DNA of 32,627 nt from an uncultured Verrucomicrobiota bacterium. Its GTDB lineage: Bacteria > Verrucomicrobiota > Verrucomicrobiia > Limisphaerales > CAIYYI01. Shown here in pieces: positions 14,803-24,221 of this stretch. A model generated the notes under the pieces. The model was not told the DNA's origin and ran no database searches. It worked only from the letters and a program-made list of their open reading frames with translations. A program made the translations under genes and the position numbers. How positions within the stretch are numbered: the stretch's first letter is position 1; each line of letters starts with the position of its first letter. The DNA is taken from NCBI GenBank assembly GCA_903930345.1, contig CAIYYI010000601.1:1-32627 (forward strand), read 5' to 3'.

Positions 14803-17800
14803 ATGTTTACTGTTAAAACCTCCCGAGGAACATGCCAGGCCGGTCTGTTGACCGTCTGGCTCGGTTGCTGGCTGCCGCTGGCCCTCCAGGCGGCGGCTCC
14901 GGCGGCCCCGCTGTTCATGCTGGGGCAACCGGATGGCTCCTCCTTGGAATTTGGCCTGGTGGACAAACGCTACCCGCATTACCTGGCGGTTTACCCCCGA
15001 CCGGTGGAGTTTGTGGTGGGGCGCAGCAGCCTGGCAGATTGGCCCTACATTCACCCGAGCAACCACGACAAATGGGCGGGCGGCACCAATCACACCTTCA
15101 CCATCCGCTTCCCACTGGCCAAGGTGCCGGCCCAGACCCAGCACCTGATCCTGGGTTTGGCCGACTCCCACACTCCGTCCAAGGTCACCATCACCCTGAA
15201 CGGCAAGGAAATCGGATCGCAACGCAGCCCCAAGGGGTATTGTCTGGCGAGCGATCCGGAGCGGGAGGGGTTGGTCTCCACCATGATCTTCCCGGTGTCT
15301 GCCACCCACCTGGTGGCCGGGGAGAACCGCCTGGCCATCAACCTGGAGGGCGGGAGTTGGATCATCTACGATTACGTCACCCTGGGGGCATCCAAGGCCC
15401 CGCCCGCCGCCGCGCCGGTGGAGGAATTGCGCGACCAGTTCCTGGCCGGGCCGCTCAAGGAGGTGCAGGACATCGTGTTTGCCACCCGCAAGGTGGGTAA
15501 CGATGGGCACTGGTACGCCAATATCGGGTATTATTCGGATTGCGAGCAGGAGTTGGAGGTCAACCAGCGCATCCACACACACAATGGCAAGCGCGTGGCC
15601 TATCGCCTGGGAGGCAAGCTGGGCAAACTGAATGTGCGGACGCGCGAGGTGGCCTGGCTGATCAATGATCCGGATGGTGGGGTGCGCGATCCGGTGCTGC
15701 ACTATGACGGGGAGACCATTCTGTTTTCGTACCGCCAGGGCAACGGCGAGCATTACCACCTGTACACCATCCAAAAGGATGGCTCCCGGCTGACCCAGCT
15801 CACCAGCGGGGATTACGACGACATTGAACCATGCTGGCTGCCGGATGGGGGCATTGTCTTTGTCTCCACACGGGCCAAACGCTGGGTGAACTGCTGGATC
15901 ACGCAGGTGGCGACGCTGCACCGGTGCGATGCCGACGGGCAGAACCTGCGCGCCATTTCCGCCAACAATGAGCAGGATAACACCCCCTGGGTGCTGCCGG
16001 ATGGTCGGCTGCTCTACCAGCGCTGGGAATACGTGGACCGCTCGCAGGTGGATTACCACCACCTGTGGACCGCCAATCCCGACGGCACCTCCCAGATGGT
16101 CTATTTTGGCAATCAGCGGCCGGGCATAGTGATGATTGATGCCAAACCGGTGCCGAACAGCACCAAGGTGGTGGCGATTTTCTCTCCCGGCCATGGGCGC
16201 GCGGAACACGCGGGGGTGCTGACCCTGGTGGACCCCAGCGGCGGACCGGACAACCCCGGGCTTTCGAAACCCCTGGTGCGCGGGGATGACTACCGGGACC
16301 CGTATCCGTTTTCCGAGAACGCCTTTCTGGCGGCGTTCGGGCCCGAACTGCGCTTGGTCAACGGGCGCGGTCAGCAGACGACGCTCTACCGGTTGCCGGA
16401 GGAGGAGGTCAAAGCCGGATTCCTGCTGCATGAGCCCCGGCCGGTGATGGCCCGCGAGCGGGAGCGGGTGGTCGCCCCCACAGTGAAGCTCCGGGAAACC
16501 ACAGGCCGGGTGGTTATGGCCAACGTCTATGAGGGGCGCAATATGGCGGGGATCAAGCCGGGCGACATCAAGAAGCTGCTGGTGCTGGAAACCCTGCCCA
16601 AGCCGGTCAATTTCACCGGCGGCATGGATCCGCTCACCTACGGCGGGTCGTTCACCCTGGAGCGGGTGCTGGGCACCGTGCCGGTGGAGGCGGACGGCTC
16701 GGCCTACATGGAGCTGCCCGCCGGGCGCGGGCTGTTTGTGGTGGCGCTGGATGAAAAAGACCTTTCCGTCAAGCGCATGCAGAGCTTCATGACCGTGCAG
16801 CCGGGTGAGGTGGCGAGCTGCGTGGGCTGCCACGAGCAGCGCACCCAGAGCTACATTCCCAACCGGCCGCTGCTGGCCACGCGGCGCGCGCCCAGCGTCA
16901 TCGAGCCGATCCGCGACTGCCCGGAGGTGTTTGATTTCCCGCGTGATATCCAGCCGATCCTCAACCGCCTGTGCGTGGAGTGCCACGACGCCACCCCGGG
17001 GCCGCGCGGCGGGCCTTACGCGGGCAAGGTGCTGCTCACCGGCGATCACGGGCCGATGTTCTCGCACGCCTACTTCACCATGACGGTGAAGCGGCTGTTC
17101 TCGGATGGTCGCAACCAGCCGGTGAGCAACTATGCACCCCGCCAACTGGGATCCTCTGCCAGCCGCATCTGGTCGTTTGTGGACGGCTCGCATTACGGGG
17201 CCAAGGCCACGGAGCATGACCGGAAAATGCTGCGGCTATGGATCGAGGTGGGGGCACCCTACCCGGGCACCTACGCGGCGCTGGGGGCGGGCTCCATTGG
17301 CGGCTACCAGGAGAACACCCCGGTGCATGTGGACAACCAGTGGCCCACCACCCAGGCCGGGGCGGCGGCCATGGATCGCCGGTGCGCAAGCTGTCACCAG
17401 CAAAACAAGGGGCTCCCGCACGCCTTTGCGGATGAGCTGGGCCTCTCCTTCTGGCGGTTTGCCATGGATGATCCACGGCTGCAATTCAGCCGGCACATCC
17501 TGTTCAACCTGACGCGCCCGGACAAGTCGCTGCTGCTCCTGGCCCCGCTGGCCCCGGCGGCGGGGGGGCTGGGCATCTGCAAAACCCCGGAGGGCAAACC
17601 GGTTCTGGCCGACACGCAGGATGCGGATTACCGCGCCCTGCTGGCCATGGCCTCGGCCGGGCGGGATTACCTGGCGAAAATCAAACGGTTCGACATGCCG
17701 GACTATCGCCCCCGGGAGGGATGGTACCGGGAGATGAAGCGGTATGGCATCCTGCCCAAGGATCTGGATCCCCGGGCCAGGATTGATTATTACGCCACCG

Positions 17801-17844
17801 AAGAACGCTACTGGCAGTCTATGTGGGCCAAGCCGGTGCCGTGA
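14803..17844 (+). CDS. Exported tri-haem HzsA-related protein with TolB-like propeller
   Basis: A 1013-residue exported protein with a signal peptide (about 1-31, 'LLTVWLGCWLPLALQAAA'). Residues ~35-195 resemble the carbohydrate-binding jelly-roll of PL4 rhamnogalacturonan lyases ('DGSSLEFGL', 'FTIRFPLAKVP', 'VTITLNGKEI', 'EGGSWIIYDYVTLG'). Residues ~280-480 carry TolB/PD40-type blades ('LTQLTSGDYDDIEPCWLPDGGIVFVST', 'ALYQRWEYVDRSQ'-like text at 'LLYQRWEYVDRSQ'). The C-terminal half has three CxxCH haem sites: C673-VGCH, C724-VECH and C861-ASCH. The middle and C-terminal parts match the hydrazine synthase alpha-subunit-related family common in PVC genomes, which are not anammox enzymes. Function may be redox handling of a polymer-derived product; this is inference. 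It converges on Gfo/Idh/MocA gene 2 with 6 bp between stops. Confidence 0.85.
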   Translation: MFTVKTSRGTCQAGLLTVWLGCWLPLALQAAAPAAPLFMLGQPDGSSLEFGLVDKRYPHYLAVYPRPVEFVVGRSSLADWPYIHPSNHDKWAGGTNHTFTIRFPLAKVPAQTQHLILGLADSHTPSKVTITLNGKEIGSQRSPKGYCLASDPEREGLVSTMIFPVSATHLVAGENRLAINLEGGSWIIYDYVTLGASKAPPAAAPVEELRDQFLAGPLKEVQDIVFATRKVGNDGHWYANIGYYSDCEQELEVNQRIHTHNGKRVAYRLGGKLGKLNVRTREVAWLINDPDGGVRDPVLHYDGETILFSYRQGNGEHYHLYTIQKDGSRLTQLTSGDYDDIEPCWLPDGGIVFVSTRAKRWVNCWITQVATLHRCDADGQNLRAISANNEQDNTPWVLPDGRLLYQRWEYVDRSQVDYHHLWTANPDGTSQMVYFGNQRPGIVMIDAKPVPNSTKVVAIFSPGHGRAEHAGVLTLVDPSGGPDNPGLSKPLVRGDDYRDPYPFSENAFLAAFGPELRLVNGRGQQTTLYRLPEEEVKAGFLLHEPRPVMARERERVVAPTVKLRETTGRVVMANVYEGRNMAGIKPGDIKKLLVLETLPKPVNFTGGMDPLTYGGSFTLERVLGTVPVEADGSAYMELPAGRGLFVVALDEKDLSVKRMQSFMTVQPGEVASCVGCHEQRTQSYIPNRPLLATRRAPSVIEPIRDCPEVFDFPRDIQPILNRLCVECHDATPGPRGGPYAGKVLLTGDHGPMFSHAYFTMTVKRLFSDGRNQPVSNYAPRQLGSSASRIWSFVDGSHYGAKATEHDRKMLRLWIEVGAPYPGTYAALGAGSIGGYQENTPVHVDNQWPTTQAGAAAMDRRCASCHQQNKGLPHAFADELGLSFWRFAMDDPRLQFSRHILFNLTRPDKSLLLLAPLAPAAGGLGICKTPEGKPVLADTQDADYRALLAMASAGRDYLAKIKRFDMPDYRPREGWYREMKRYGILPKDLDPRARIDYYATEERYWQSMWAKPVP

Positions 17845-17850
17845 CAGCGG

Positions 17851-19203
17851 TCAAACGAATTTGTACTGGCCCGGCATGGCCACGGGGGCCACAGGCAGGG
17901 GCCCAAACTCATAGGTTGTCGGGCCCAGGCGCAGGGTGGAATTATAAGCCTTGTCCCATTCCACGGACTGGCCGCTGTAGGCGGATTCCCGGCCCATGAT
18001 GCCGGTGAGCGTGCTTTCCGCGATGCTCCTGGCCTCGTTGATCGGATTCCCGGCCCGGATGCTGTTGATCAGGTTCAGGTGCTCCTGCTCGTAGGGGTTC
18101 ACCTCCTGGCCCCGGTACCGCCACGATTCCCCCCCCTTGACCGCGATGCGGTCCTTGCAGTTAGAGCGTCCTTTGGAGCCGACGAGGAATTCCTCCACCT
18201 TGCCCTCACAGCCGTTGATCTGGCGGGATTGGCTGAACATCTTCACGCCGTTCGGGTACTCGTATTCCACAGCGAAGTGGTCGAAAATATGGCCGTTGCG
18301 GGCGGCGGTGCGCACCTGGCGGCCGCCCAGCGCGGTGGCCTTGATCGGGTGCGCGTTCAGCACCCAGTTCATCACGTCGAGGTTGTGCACGTGCTGTTCC
18401 ACGATGTGGTCGCCCGCCAGCCACGTGAAATAGTTCCAGTTGCGCAACTGCCACTCCATGTCGCTCCAGCCGGGCTCGCGGTCAATGACCCAGATTTCCC
18501 CGCCGTTCCAGTAGCAGGAGCCATAGACGATCTCGCCCAGCATGCCGTCCTGGATGCGCTTGATGGTTTCCGCATAGCCGAGCATGTGACGCCGCTGGGT
18601 GCCGGCGGCGATGCCCAGCTTCTTCTGTTTGGCCATCTCCCCGGCCTCGATCACCATGCGCACGCCGGTTGGGTCCACCGCCACGGGCTTCTCCACGAAC
18701 ACGTGTTTACCGGCCTCGATGGCGGCTTTCAACTGGATGGGGCGGAAATGGGGCGGGGTGGCGAGGATGACGTAATTGATCTCCGGATTGGCCAGCAGCT
18801 TCTGGTACCCGTCAAACCCGGTGAAGCAAGCCTCGTTGCCGAGGTTGATATCCAGCGTCTTCAGGTTGTCCCGGCAGCGCTGCAAGCGGTCGGGGAAGAG
18901 ATCGGCCAGGCCCAGCACCTTGACGTTCTTGCGGCCCACCTGGGTGCCCGCCTCCACATCCTCCGTGTGATACCCGGAGCCGGGATAGACGACCTTCGTG
19001 GAGGCGCCGAGCAGGTTGAGGATGGCCCCGGTGCCGCGCCCGCCACACCCGATCAAACCGACCTTGATGGGATCATCCGGGGCGGCATGGGAGGTCAGCA
19101 CCGAGGGGGCCTGGGTCAGGGCGGCCACGGCGACCGCACCCTTCAGGAAATTACGGCGGGTCAGACCTGTGTTGGCAGGAGAATGGTCAGCAGATGTATG
19201 CAT
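17851..19203 (-). CDS. Tat-exported Gfo/Idh/MocA family oxidoreductase 2
   Basis: This 450-residue protein has a Tat signal (T15-R-R-N-F-L-K21) and a Rossmann motif 'VGLIGCGGRGTGAI' (G49 onward), followed by 'VILATPPHFRPIQLKAAIEAGKHVFVEKPVAVD' and the C-terminal substrate domain with 'WLAGDHIVEQHVHNLDVMNWVL' and 'YEYPNGVKMFSQSRQI'. The His-rich 'HIVEQHVHNLD' is typical of the active site of these proteins. It differs from oxidoreductases 1 and 3 in the spacing of its domains. The ATG at 19203 puts the twin arginine 15 residues from the start; the frame is open to 19248. It is divergent from the TPR gene. Confidence 0.92.
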   Translation of the reverse strand: MHTSADHSPANTGLTRRNFLKGAVAVAALTQAPSVLTSHAAPDDPIKVGLIGCGGRGTGAILNLLGASTKVVYPGSGYHTEDVEAGTQVGRKNVKVLGLADLFPDRLQRCRDNLKTLDINLGNEACFTGFDGYQKLLANPEINYVILATPPHFRPIQLKAAIEAGKHVFVEKPVAVDPTGVRMVIEAGEMAKQKKLGIAAGTQRRHMLGYAETIKRIQDGMLGEIVYGSCYWNGGEIWVIDREPGWSDMEWQLRNWNYFTWLAGDHIVEQHVHNLDVMNWVLNAHPIKATALGGRQVRTAARNGHIFDHFAVEYEYPNGVKMFSQSRQINGCEGKVEEFLVGSKGRSNCKDRIAVKGGESWRYRGQEVNPYEQEHLNLINSIRAGNPINEARSIAESTLTGIMGRESAYSGQSVEWDKAYNSTLRLGPTTYEFGPLPVAPVAMPGQYKFV

Positions 19204-19462
19204 AAGCTTGTTGACGGAGAAGACTGGGGATTTATTTAAAAAATGCAATCTTTGGCATCGCGAGAAAATAAGATGAGCAATTATGACGCCGGGATTTTGG
19301 CGGCTGGCAAGGCGCTCGTGAGGCGCATATCCACGGCGATCTGTAACGAACGAGCAACGCCGTCAGCGGCCAAAAGAACCAGTCAGAGTGCGCAGGTTAT
19401 TTTTTCGCGATGCCTTTCCGTGCGGGTTGCAATCGGCATTCATCTGCGCCATACTGCCGCGC

Positions 19463-20263
19463 ATGCCGACACCCAAACGCCGATCGTCCGGCCCCGCTGT
19501 GCGGGTATCCCGCCTTGAATTCGCATTGGTCGCCGGGGGGGCGCTCCTGCTGATGGCCGGTTCAATCTGGCTCCTGACCCGGCCAACGCCAGCCTCAAAA
19601 CAGCCGTCGATATCCTTGGACGCCTCCTCATTGTCAGGCACCAACACCACGGACTCCCCGCATGGTGCCAAGTCCACACCCCCGGTTGTCTCCGGCACGC
19701 CGGAGGAGCAGGCGGCCCGGTTGGTGGTGCGCGGGAACGAGGCGGTGGAGCAGGGGGACTTCACGGAGGCGCTGAAACTGTTTGGCCAGGCGGCCGCGCT
19801 GCATGCGGATGATGAAACCATCCCGTACAACCAAGGTTTCTGCGCGGTCCGGCTGGGGATGTTTCCAGAGGCGGAACGCCACTATCTGCGGGCGTTGGAG
19901 ATGTTTGCGGACTACACGGATGCCCACATCAACCTGGGGAACCTGCAATTGCGGATGAACAAACTGGATGACGCCATGCAGCACTTCTACAAGGCGCTGG
20001 CCCTCGCGCCGGAGAATGCCCGCGTGCAGAACTGCATGGGCACGGGTCTGGCGCGCCAGGGCCGGTACGCCGAGGCGGCGGCCCGGTTCCAATTGGCGTT
20101 AAACCTGCAAACCAACAACCTGGAGGCTCTCTTCAACCTGGGCATGGCCCGCCTGGAACAGGGACAGACCAACGAGGCCCGCAAACACCTTCAGGAATCC
20201 CTGCGGCAGCGGCCCGATTTCAAGCCCGCCCAGCAGGCACTGCGGCAATTGGGGGATCCGTGA
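19463..20263 (+). CDS. Membrane-anchored TPR-repeat protein
   Basis: A 266-residue protein with a short basic start (PTPKRRSSG), one membrane helix (about 18-38, 'LEFALVAGGALLLMAGSIWLL'), a low-complexity Ser/Thr/Pro linker, and from about residue 88 a set of TPR repeats ('AARLVVRGNEAVEQGDFTEALKLFGQAAALH', 'AERHYLRALEMFADYTDAHINLGNLQLRMNKLDDAMQHFYKALALAPENA', 'AAARFQLALNLQTNNLEALFNLGMARLEQGQTNEARKHLQESL'). It probably scaffolds another protein at the periplasmic face; the partner is unknown. ATG at 19463 is preferred over the open frame to 19388, which would bury the membrane helix. The stops of this gene and the FG-GAP protein gene are 18 bp apart. Confidence 0.85.
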   Translation: MPTPKRRSSGPAVRVSRLEFALVAGGALLLMAGSIWLLTRPTPASKQPSISLDASSLSGTNTTDSPHGAKSTPPVVSGTPEEQAARLVVRGNEAVEQGDFTEALKLFGQAAALHADDETIPYNQGFCAVRLGMFPEAERHYLRALEMFADYTDAHINLGNLQLRMNKLDDAMQHFYKALALAPENARVQNCMGTGLARQGRYAEAAARFQLALNLQTNNLEALFNLGMARLEQGQTNEARKHLQESLRQRPDFKPAQQALRQLGDP

Positions 20264-20281
20264 GGTTTCTTTGAGATACCA

Positions 20282-23200
20282 TCAGGGCACGTCAGCCCAG
20301 CGAATCAGCACTTCCCGGGCCTCTGGCGGAACCGGCACGGTCTGGGTTTTTCCGCCAGGCCAGCGCACGCCTATTTGGCGGGCCCCCGGGGGACGGGCCA
20401 GCACCGGCACCAGACTGTCCTGCGACCAGTAGCCGCCCCCGCCATGAAGCTCCCGGGCGGGGTTGGGGGCCGGGGCATCCAGCCAGCGCAACACGGCACC
20501 GACGCCGTGGGGGTTTCCCGGGGGGCCTGCCAGGCGCACGCGCAGGCCGGTGCGGGAGCCCTGGTTGTGGAAGAGATGTGCCGGCCCCTGGTTCTCCATC
20601 ACCACGAGATCCGGGCGGCCGTCATCATCGTAGTCAGCCACCGCCGCTCCGCGCTGCTCGCCATAGATGCGCAGGCCGGATTCTTGGCCGGGCACGGCCA
20701 CCAGTTTGCCGGTGCCGTCCCCGCGCAGCCACAGGCCGCGTCCGGCGTCGCTGCGGGGTTCCTCAGGTCGCAAGGCAAAGCAGTTTTGCGCGAGGATCAC
20801 ATCCTCGTGGCCATCGAGATCCAGATCCGCCACGCAGACGCCAAAGGCCGGGGAGAACTGGGCCTCGGGGGGCAGAGGCACGGGCACAAAGGAACCGTTG
20901 CGATTGATGAAAACAGTGGAGGCCAGGGTGACGGCGCGCAGTTCCTGGGCCTGGCCGAGCTGGTCGCCCAGCACGCCAATGATGCTGGCGGTGGAGAACT
21001 GGCGATGCGAGGGAAACCGGGTGCGCAGGAGGGGCCAGCCGCTGGTCAGCACCTGGAGGTTGCGCTTGGTGGCCACCTCACCGTTGGCGGGATCAGTCAG
21101 GGCTTCGATCAGGTCCAGGCTGCCGTTGCCGTCAAAATCCCCGTAATACAATCGCAAAGGCCTTCGGGGGGAGGGCTGCTGGTAGGAGGTGTTCAGGCCC
21201 CAGTTGGCTGCGATGATATCGGGGCGGCCATCCCCGTTCAGGTCGCCCGTGGTGACGCCGTTCCACCAGCCGGTGTGGGCAGCCAGGCCCCATTCCGTCG
21301 TCGCCTCGCGGAAGTGGCCCCGTTCGTTGAGATAGATTCGCACCGGCCCCCATTCGCAAGCCACAACCAAGTCGGGCCAGCCATTGGTGTCCAGGTCGCT
21401 GAACACGGCGCTGCTCACCATCACGGCATTGGAGAGCACGGGATTGTTCGCCGTATCGGGCACCAGGGTGCCGCCCCGGTTCAGGAACCAGCGGGAGGGG
21501 GCCCCCTCCGGGTAGCGGCCCGGAGAGATCCGTCCGCCCACAAACAGATCCAAAGCACCATCGCCATCGATATCGGCAGTGATGACCGGTCCCGGGGAAC
21601 CCTCCCGCAGGAGGCCGGTCGGGGGCCGGCCCGGGAGGGTTTCGCCGCCGGGCAAGCGCCAGCCCCGCAGGGGTGGCTGGGCGGTGTCGCCTGATTCGTA
21701 GCTGGAGAGACCCGCGAGCAGGACGGATTGGCCCGGGACGGGTGTCCAACTGATCAGGCTGCTCAGGTCATCCGGCAACGGTGCGAAGGGTTGGGCCGGT
21801 TGCCAAGGGGCGAACTTGCCCGCGCCCACATTGCGGTAAACCGCCACGGATGAGCCTTTGGCGGCACCCACCACAAGATCCTCTCGTTGGTCGCCATCCA
21901 CATCCATCCAGGCCGCGCCCGGACCCAGACGGCTGTAGAGCCGGTGCAGGAGCGGTTGTCGGTCCAGATCCCCGTCTGTGGTATCAGTGTGCTGGTGGCC
22001 GATCAGATGACTGACCTCCTCGAGCAAGGGTTGGGGTGCTCGCGCCGGGGGGCGGGGGGAGGATAGTGGGGAGCTGGCCTCCTCGATTTCATATAGGCAG
22101 TTGGGCCGGGCATCAGGGATGATGCTCTCCCGTCCGGACCGCCAGTGGACCAGCACGCGCAGGCGGTTGGTCAGGGAGCCGGCTGCAAAGACACGCCGGG
22201 CCTGGTCGCCGCTCATGTAGCGGCCGCCGCAAATGATCTCCTGGCTTTGTTGGGGCACTGCCCCGCCCCAGACCTCGATTTTGGAGCCGATCCCCTCGGT
22301 ATTGGGTGGCAGTCCCTTCAGTTTGATCGCCAGGCGCGGGGCAGCGGATTCATTGCGATAGATCAGGGGCGGATCGCCCAGCGAACTGACCACCACATCC
22401 AGGTCGCCATCGTTGTCCAAATCCGCCAGGGCAAGGCCGTGACAGACCTGCGTGGAATTGAAGCCCCAGTTGGCACCGATCTCCTCAAAGGTCAGGTTAC
22501 CCCGGTTGCGAAAGGCGTAGTTGGGGGTGCGCAGCGGCGGGAAATCCTTCAGTGATTTGCTCCCCCGCATGGAGGCCGACATGCCGGGAGCGGCAGGCTC
22601 CTTTTCCTGCATGTCCAGGTCCTGCGTGTCGTAGGCGTGCCCGGTGGAGGCCAGCACATCCTCGTATCCATCCAGGTCCACGTCCAGAAACGCCACGTTC
22701 CAGGTCCAGTCGGAGGCCTCCAGCCCCGCATAGTGCGCGATTTGGGCGTAGGTGCCGTCTCCCCGGTTCCATTGCAGGGTGTTGTGCTGGTTTTGGTGGC
22801 GGTCGGTTTTTTCCCCGATGAATACCGGGTCGGGCGAAGGGGTCTCCACCTGGCGCAGGCGCAGGGCGTGGGAGCGGCTGAGCATATCGTTGACCAGGAA
22901 GTCATCCCGGCCGTCCCGGTCAATGTCCGCAAAATCCACACTCATGGAATACTGGCAGGTGGTGCGGATGGCTTCCTCGGGCAGGGCGCGGAAGTGACCT
23001 TTGCCGTCGTTGATCCAGATGCGGTCCGGGGTTTGAAAATCGTTGCACAGGTAGATATCCGGTGCCCGGTCGCCGTTGAGGTCGCGAAACATGCCGGTGA
23101 GGCCCAGGTCGCGCGGAGCCTCCCGGAGCGCCTGCCCGTCGGAATCCAGAAACCGTCCGTCGGTCCAGTTCGCCGGGGTGAATCTGCCCCCGCCTTCATT

Positions 23201-24028
23201 GAGGAACAAGGCGGGTGGAACACCGACTTCGAGGATGGATCCATTGATGATCTTCAGGCGCTGCGCGGAACGACCCGTGATCTGCGGTTTCCCGTTGACC
23301 ATCCGCATGGAGATGTTGCCGCCGCTGCGAATGACCGAGTTCTCGCCGTTGTTGGGAATCAGGAGGTCCAGGTCGCCATCGTCGTCAACGTCCGCCAGGG
23401 CGGCACCGATGCAGCCGGTCTTGAACAGGGCAATGCCCGCGTTGGTGGTGGTGTCGCGGAACCCGCCCTGCCCATCGTTGAGCAGGCAGGCGTTGGGGCC
23501 GCTGATGGAGACCACGATGAGATCCAGCCATCCGTCACCATTGACATCCGCGAAGGTTCCGCCGCGCGAAGTCTGCTGGGCGCAGGCGGTTCCGGTGGTC
23601 GGGGTGACGTCATCAAAGGTCCAGTCGCCCAGGTTCCGGTAGAGGGCGTTGGGACCTTCCAGGTTGAACAGGTACACATCCGCCAGCCCATCCTGGTCGT
23701 AATCGCCAACACAGACACCCGCCCCGTTCAGGAGGTTCTGGTTGGCCATGGACCGATCATAACCGAGCTGGTTGGTGAAGTGGATGCCGGTCTGGGTGGC
23801 CGGCAGCAGGGTGAATCCAGACCGGCCGACGGTGGGAACGGTCAGCGGAGCCACGCGATAACCGGGGTGTTGTTCCCAGACGAGGCGCGGGATGGCGGCC
23901 TGGGTGTGAACCGCCAGGAGACAGCAGCCCAGCCAAAGGAGCCAGGGGAAAAGAAAAAGACAACCCTTCTGTCTGGGTTGTAACCTGCACGTTACAAGTT
24001 GTCCGCTCGCACGTCTGGGCGAATCCAT
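20282..24028 (-). CDS. Exported CRTAC1-like protein with duplicated FG-GAP/VCBS and UnbV domains
   Basis: The 1248-residue protein starts with a signal peptide (hydrophobic core 'CLFLFPWLLWLGCCLLAV', cut near 'TQA'). The sequence then shows many FG-GAP/VCBS blades ('VGDYDQDGLADVYLFN', 'FADVNGDGWLDLIVVS', 'LADVDDDGDLDLLIPN', 'DRDGRDDFLVND') with Ca-binding DxDxDG loops, forming a seven-bladed propeller, followed by an ASPIC/UnbV domain ('LAIKLKGLPPNTEGIGSKIEVWGG'...'RLRVLVHWRSGRES'). This pair is repeated: a second propeller and a second UnbV-like end ('LRVRLAGPPGNPHGVGAVLRWL', 'IGVRWPGGKTQTVPVP'). The doubled form is unusual. It probably binds a glycan or ligand at the surface. The open frame reaches 24643, but that part overlaps the divergent gene. 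Confidence 0.85.
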   Translation of the reverse strand: MDSPRRASGQLVTCRLQPRQKGCLFLFPWLLWLGCCLLAVHTQAAIPRLVWEQHPGYRVAPLTVPTVGRSGFTLLPATQTGIHFTNQLGYDRSMANQNLLNGAGVCVGDYDQDGLADVYLFNLEGPNALYRNLGDWTFDDVTPTTGTACAQQTSRGGTFADVNGDGWLDLIVVSISGPNACLLNDGQGGFRDTTTNAGIALFKTGCIGAALADVDDDGDLDLLIPNNGENSVIRSGGNISMRMVNGKPQITGRSAQRLKIINGSILEVGVPPALFLNEGGGRFTPANWTDGRFLDSDGQALREAPRDLGLTGMFRDLNGDRAPDIYLCNDFQTPDRIWINDGKGHFRALPEEAIRTTCQYSMSVDFADIDRDGRDDFLVNDMLSRSHALRLRQVETPSPDPVFIGEKTDRHQNQHNTLQWNRGDGTYAQIAHYAGLEASDWTWNVAFLDVDLDGYEDVLASTGHAYDTQDLDMQEKEPAAPGMSASMRGSKSLKDFPPLRTPNYAFRNRGNLTFEEIGANWGFNSTQVCHGLALADLDNDGDLDVVVSSLGDPPLIYRNESAAPRLAIKLKGLPPNTEGIGSKIEVWGGAVPQQSQEIICGGRYMSGDQARRVFAAGSLTNRLRVLVHWRSGRESIIPDARPNCLYEIEEASSPLSSPRPPARAPQPLLEEVSHLIGHQHTDTTDGDLDRQPLLHRLYSRLGPGAAWMDVDGDQREDLVVGAAKGSSVAVYRNVGAGKFAPWQPAQPFAPLPDDLSSLISWTPVPGQSVLLAGLSSYESGDTAQPPLRGWRLPGGETLPGRPPTGLLREGSPGPVITADIDGDGALDLFVGGRISPGRYPEGAPSRWFLNRGGTLVPDTANNPVLSNAVMVSSAVFSDLDTNGWPDLVVACEWGPVRIYLNERGHFREATTEWGLAAHTGWWNGVTTGDLNGDGRPDIIAANWGLNTSYQQPSPRRPLRLYYGDFDGNGSLDLIEALTDPANGEVATKRNLQVLTSGWPLLRTRFPSHRQFSTASIIGVLGDQLGQAQELRAVTLASTVFINRNGSFVPVPLPPEAQFSPAFGVCVADLDLDGHEDVILAQNCFALRPEEPRSDAGRGLWLRGDGTGKLVAVPGQESGLRIYGEQRGAAVADYDDDGRPDLVVMENQGPAHLFHNQGSRTGLRVRLAGPPGNPHGVGAVLRWLDAPAPNPARELHGGGGYWSQDSLVPVLARPPGARQIGVRWPGGKTQTVPVPPEAREVLIRWADVP

Positions 24029-24049
24029 TTGGTTGCTTGAGTTGGGACG

Positions 24050-24078
24050 ACTGTAGCAGCGGTCTTCGGCCAGTGCAA
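24050..24078 (-). promoter_or_regulatory. Possible promoter of the CRTAC1-like gene
   Basis: On the minus strand, TTGCAC (24078-24073) and TACAGT (24055-24050) are 17 bp apart. The -10 matches at four of six positions, the -35 at three. The ATG at 24028 would follow about 16 nt after the start. Low weight. Confidence 0.25.
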
Positions 24079-24221
24079 CCTCCGCCACACAAAAAAACAT
24101 GGACCGGGTGGACAAACGGATGACGGCACAAATGTCCGCCACCAACGGTTGAGATTTTGCGGAATGTTTTCGCCAATTTTCCGCCTTGACCTTGGCTGGG
24201 GGAAAGCGTTGCAATCGGCTC

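Noticed and set aside
14746..17217. An 823-codon open frame antisense to the HzsA-like gene
   Set aside because: High GC content leaves many antisense frames open. This one has no recognised motifs and lies fully within a gene with clear signal peptide and haem sites.
14803..17844. An anammox hydrazine synthase subunit
   Set aside because: Only a distant HzsA-related architecture is present; no HzsB or HzsC genes or other anammox genes lie nearby.
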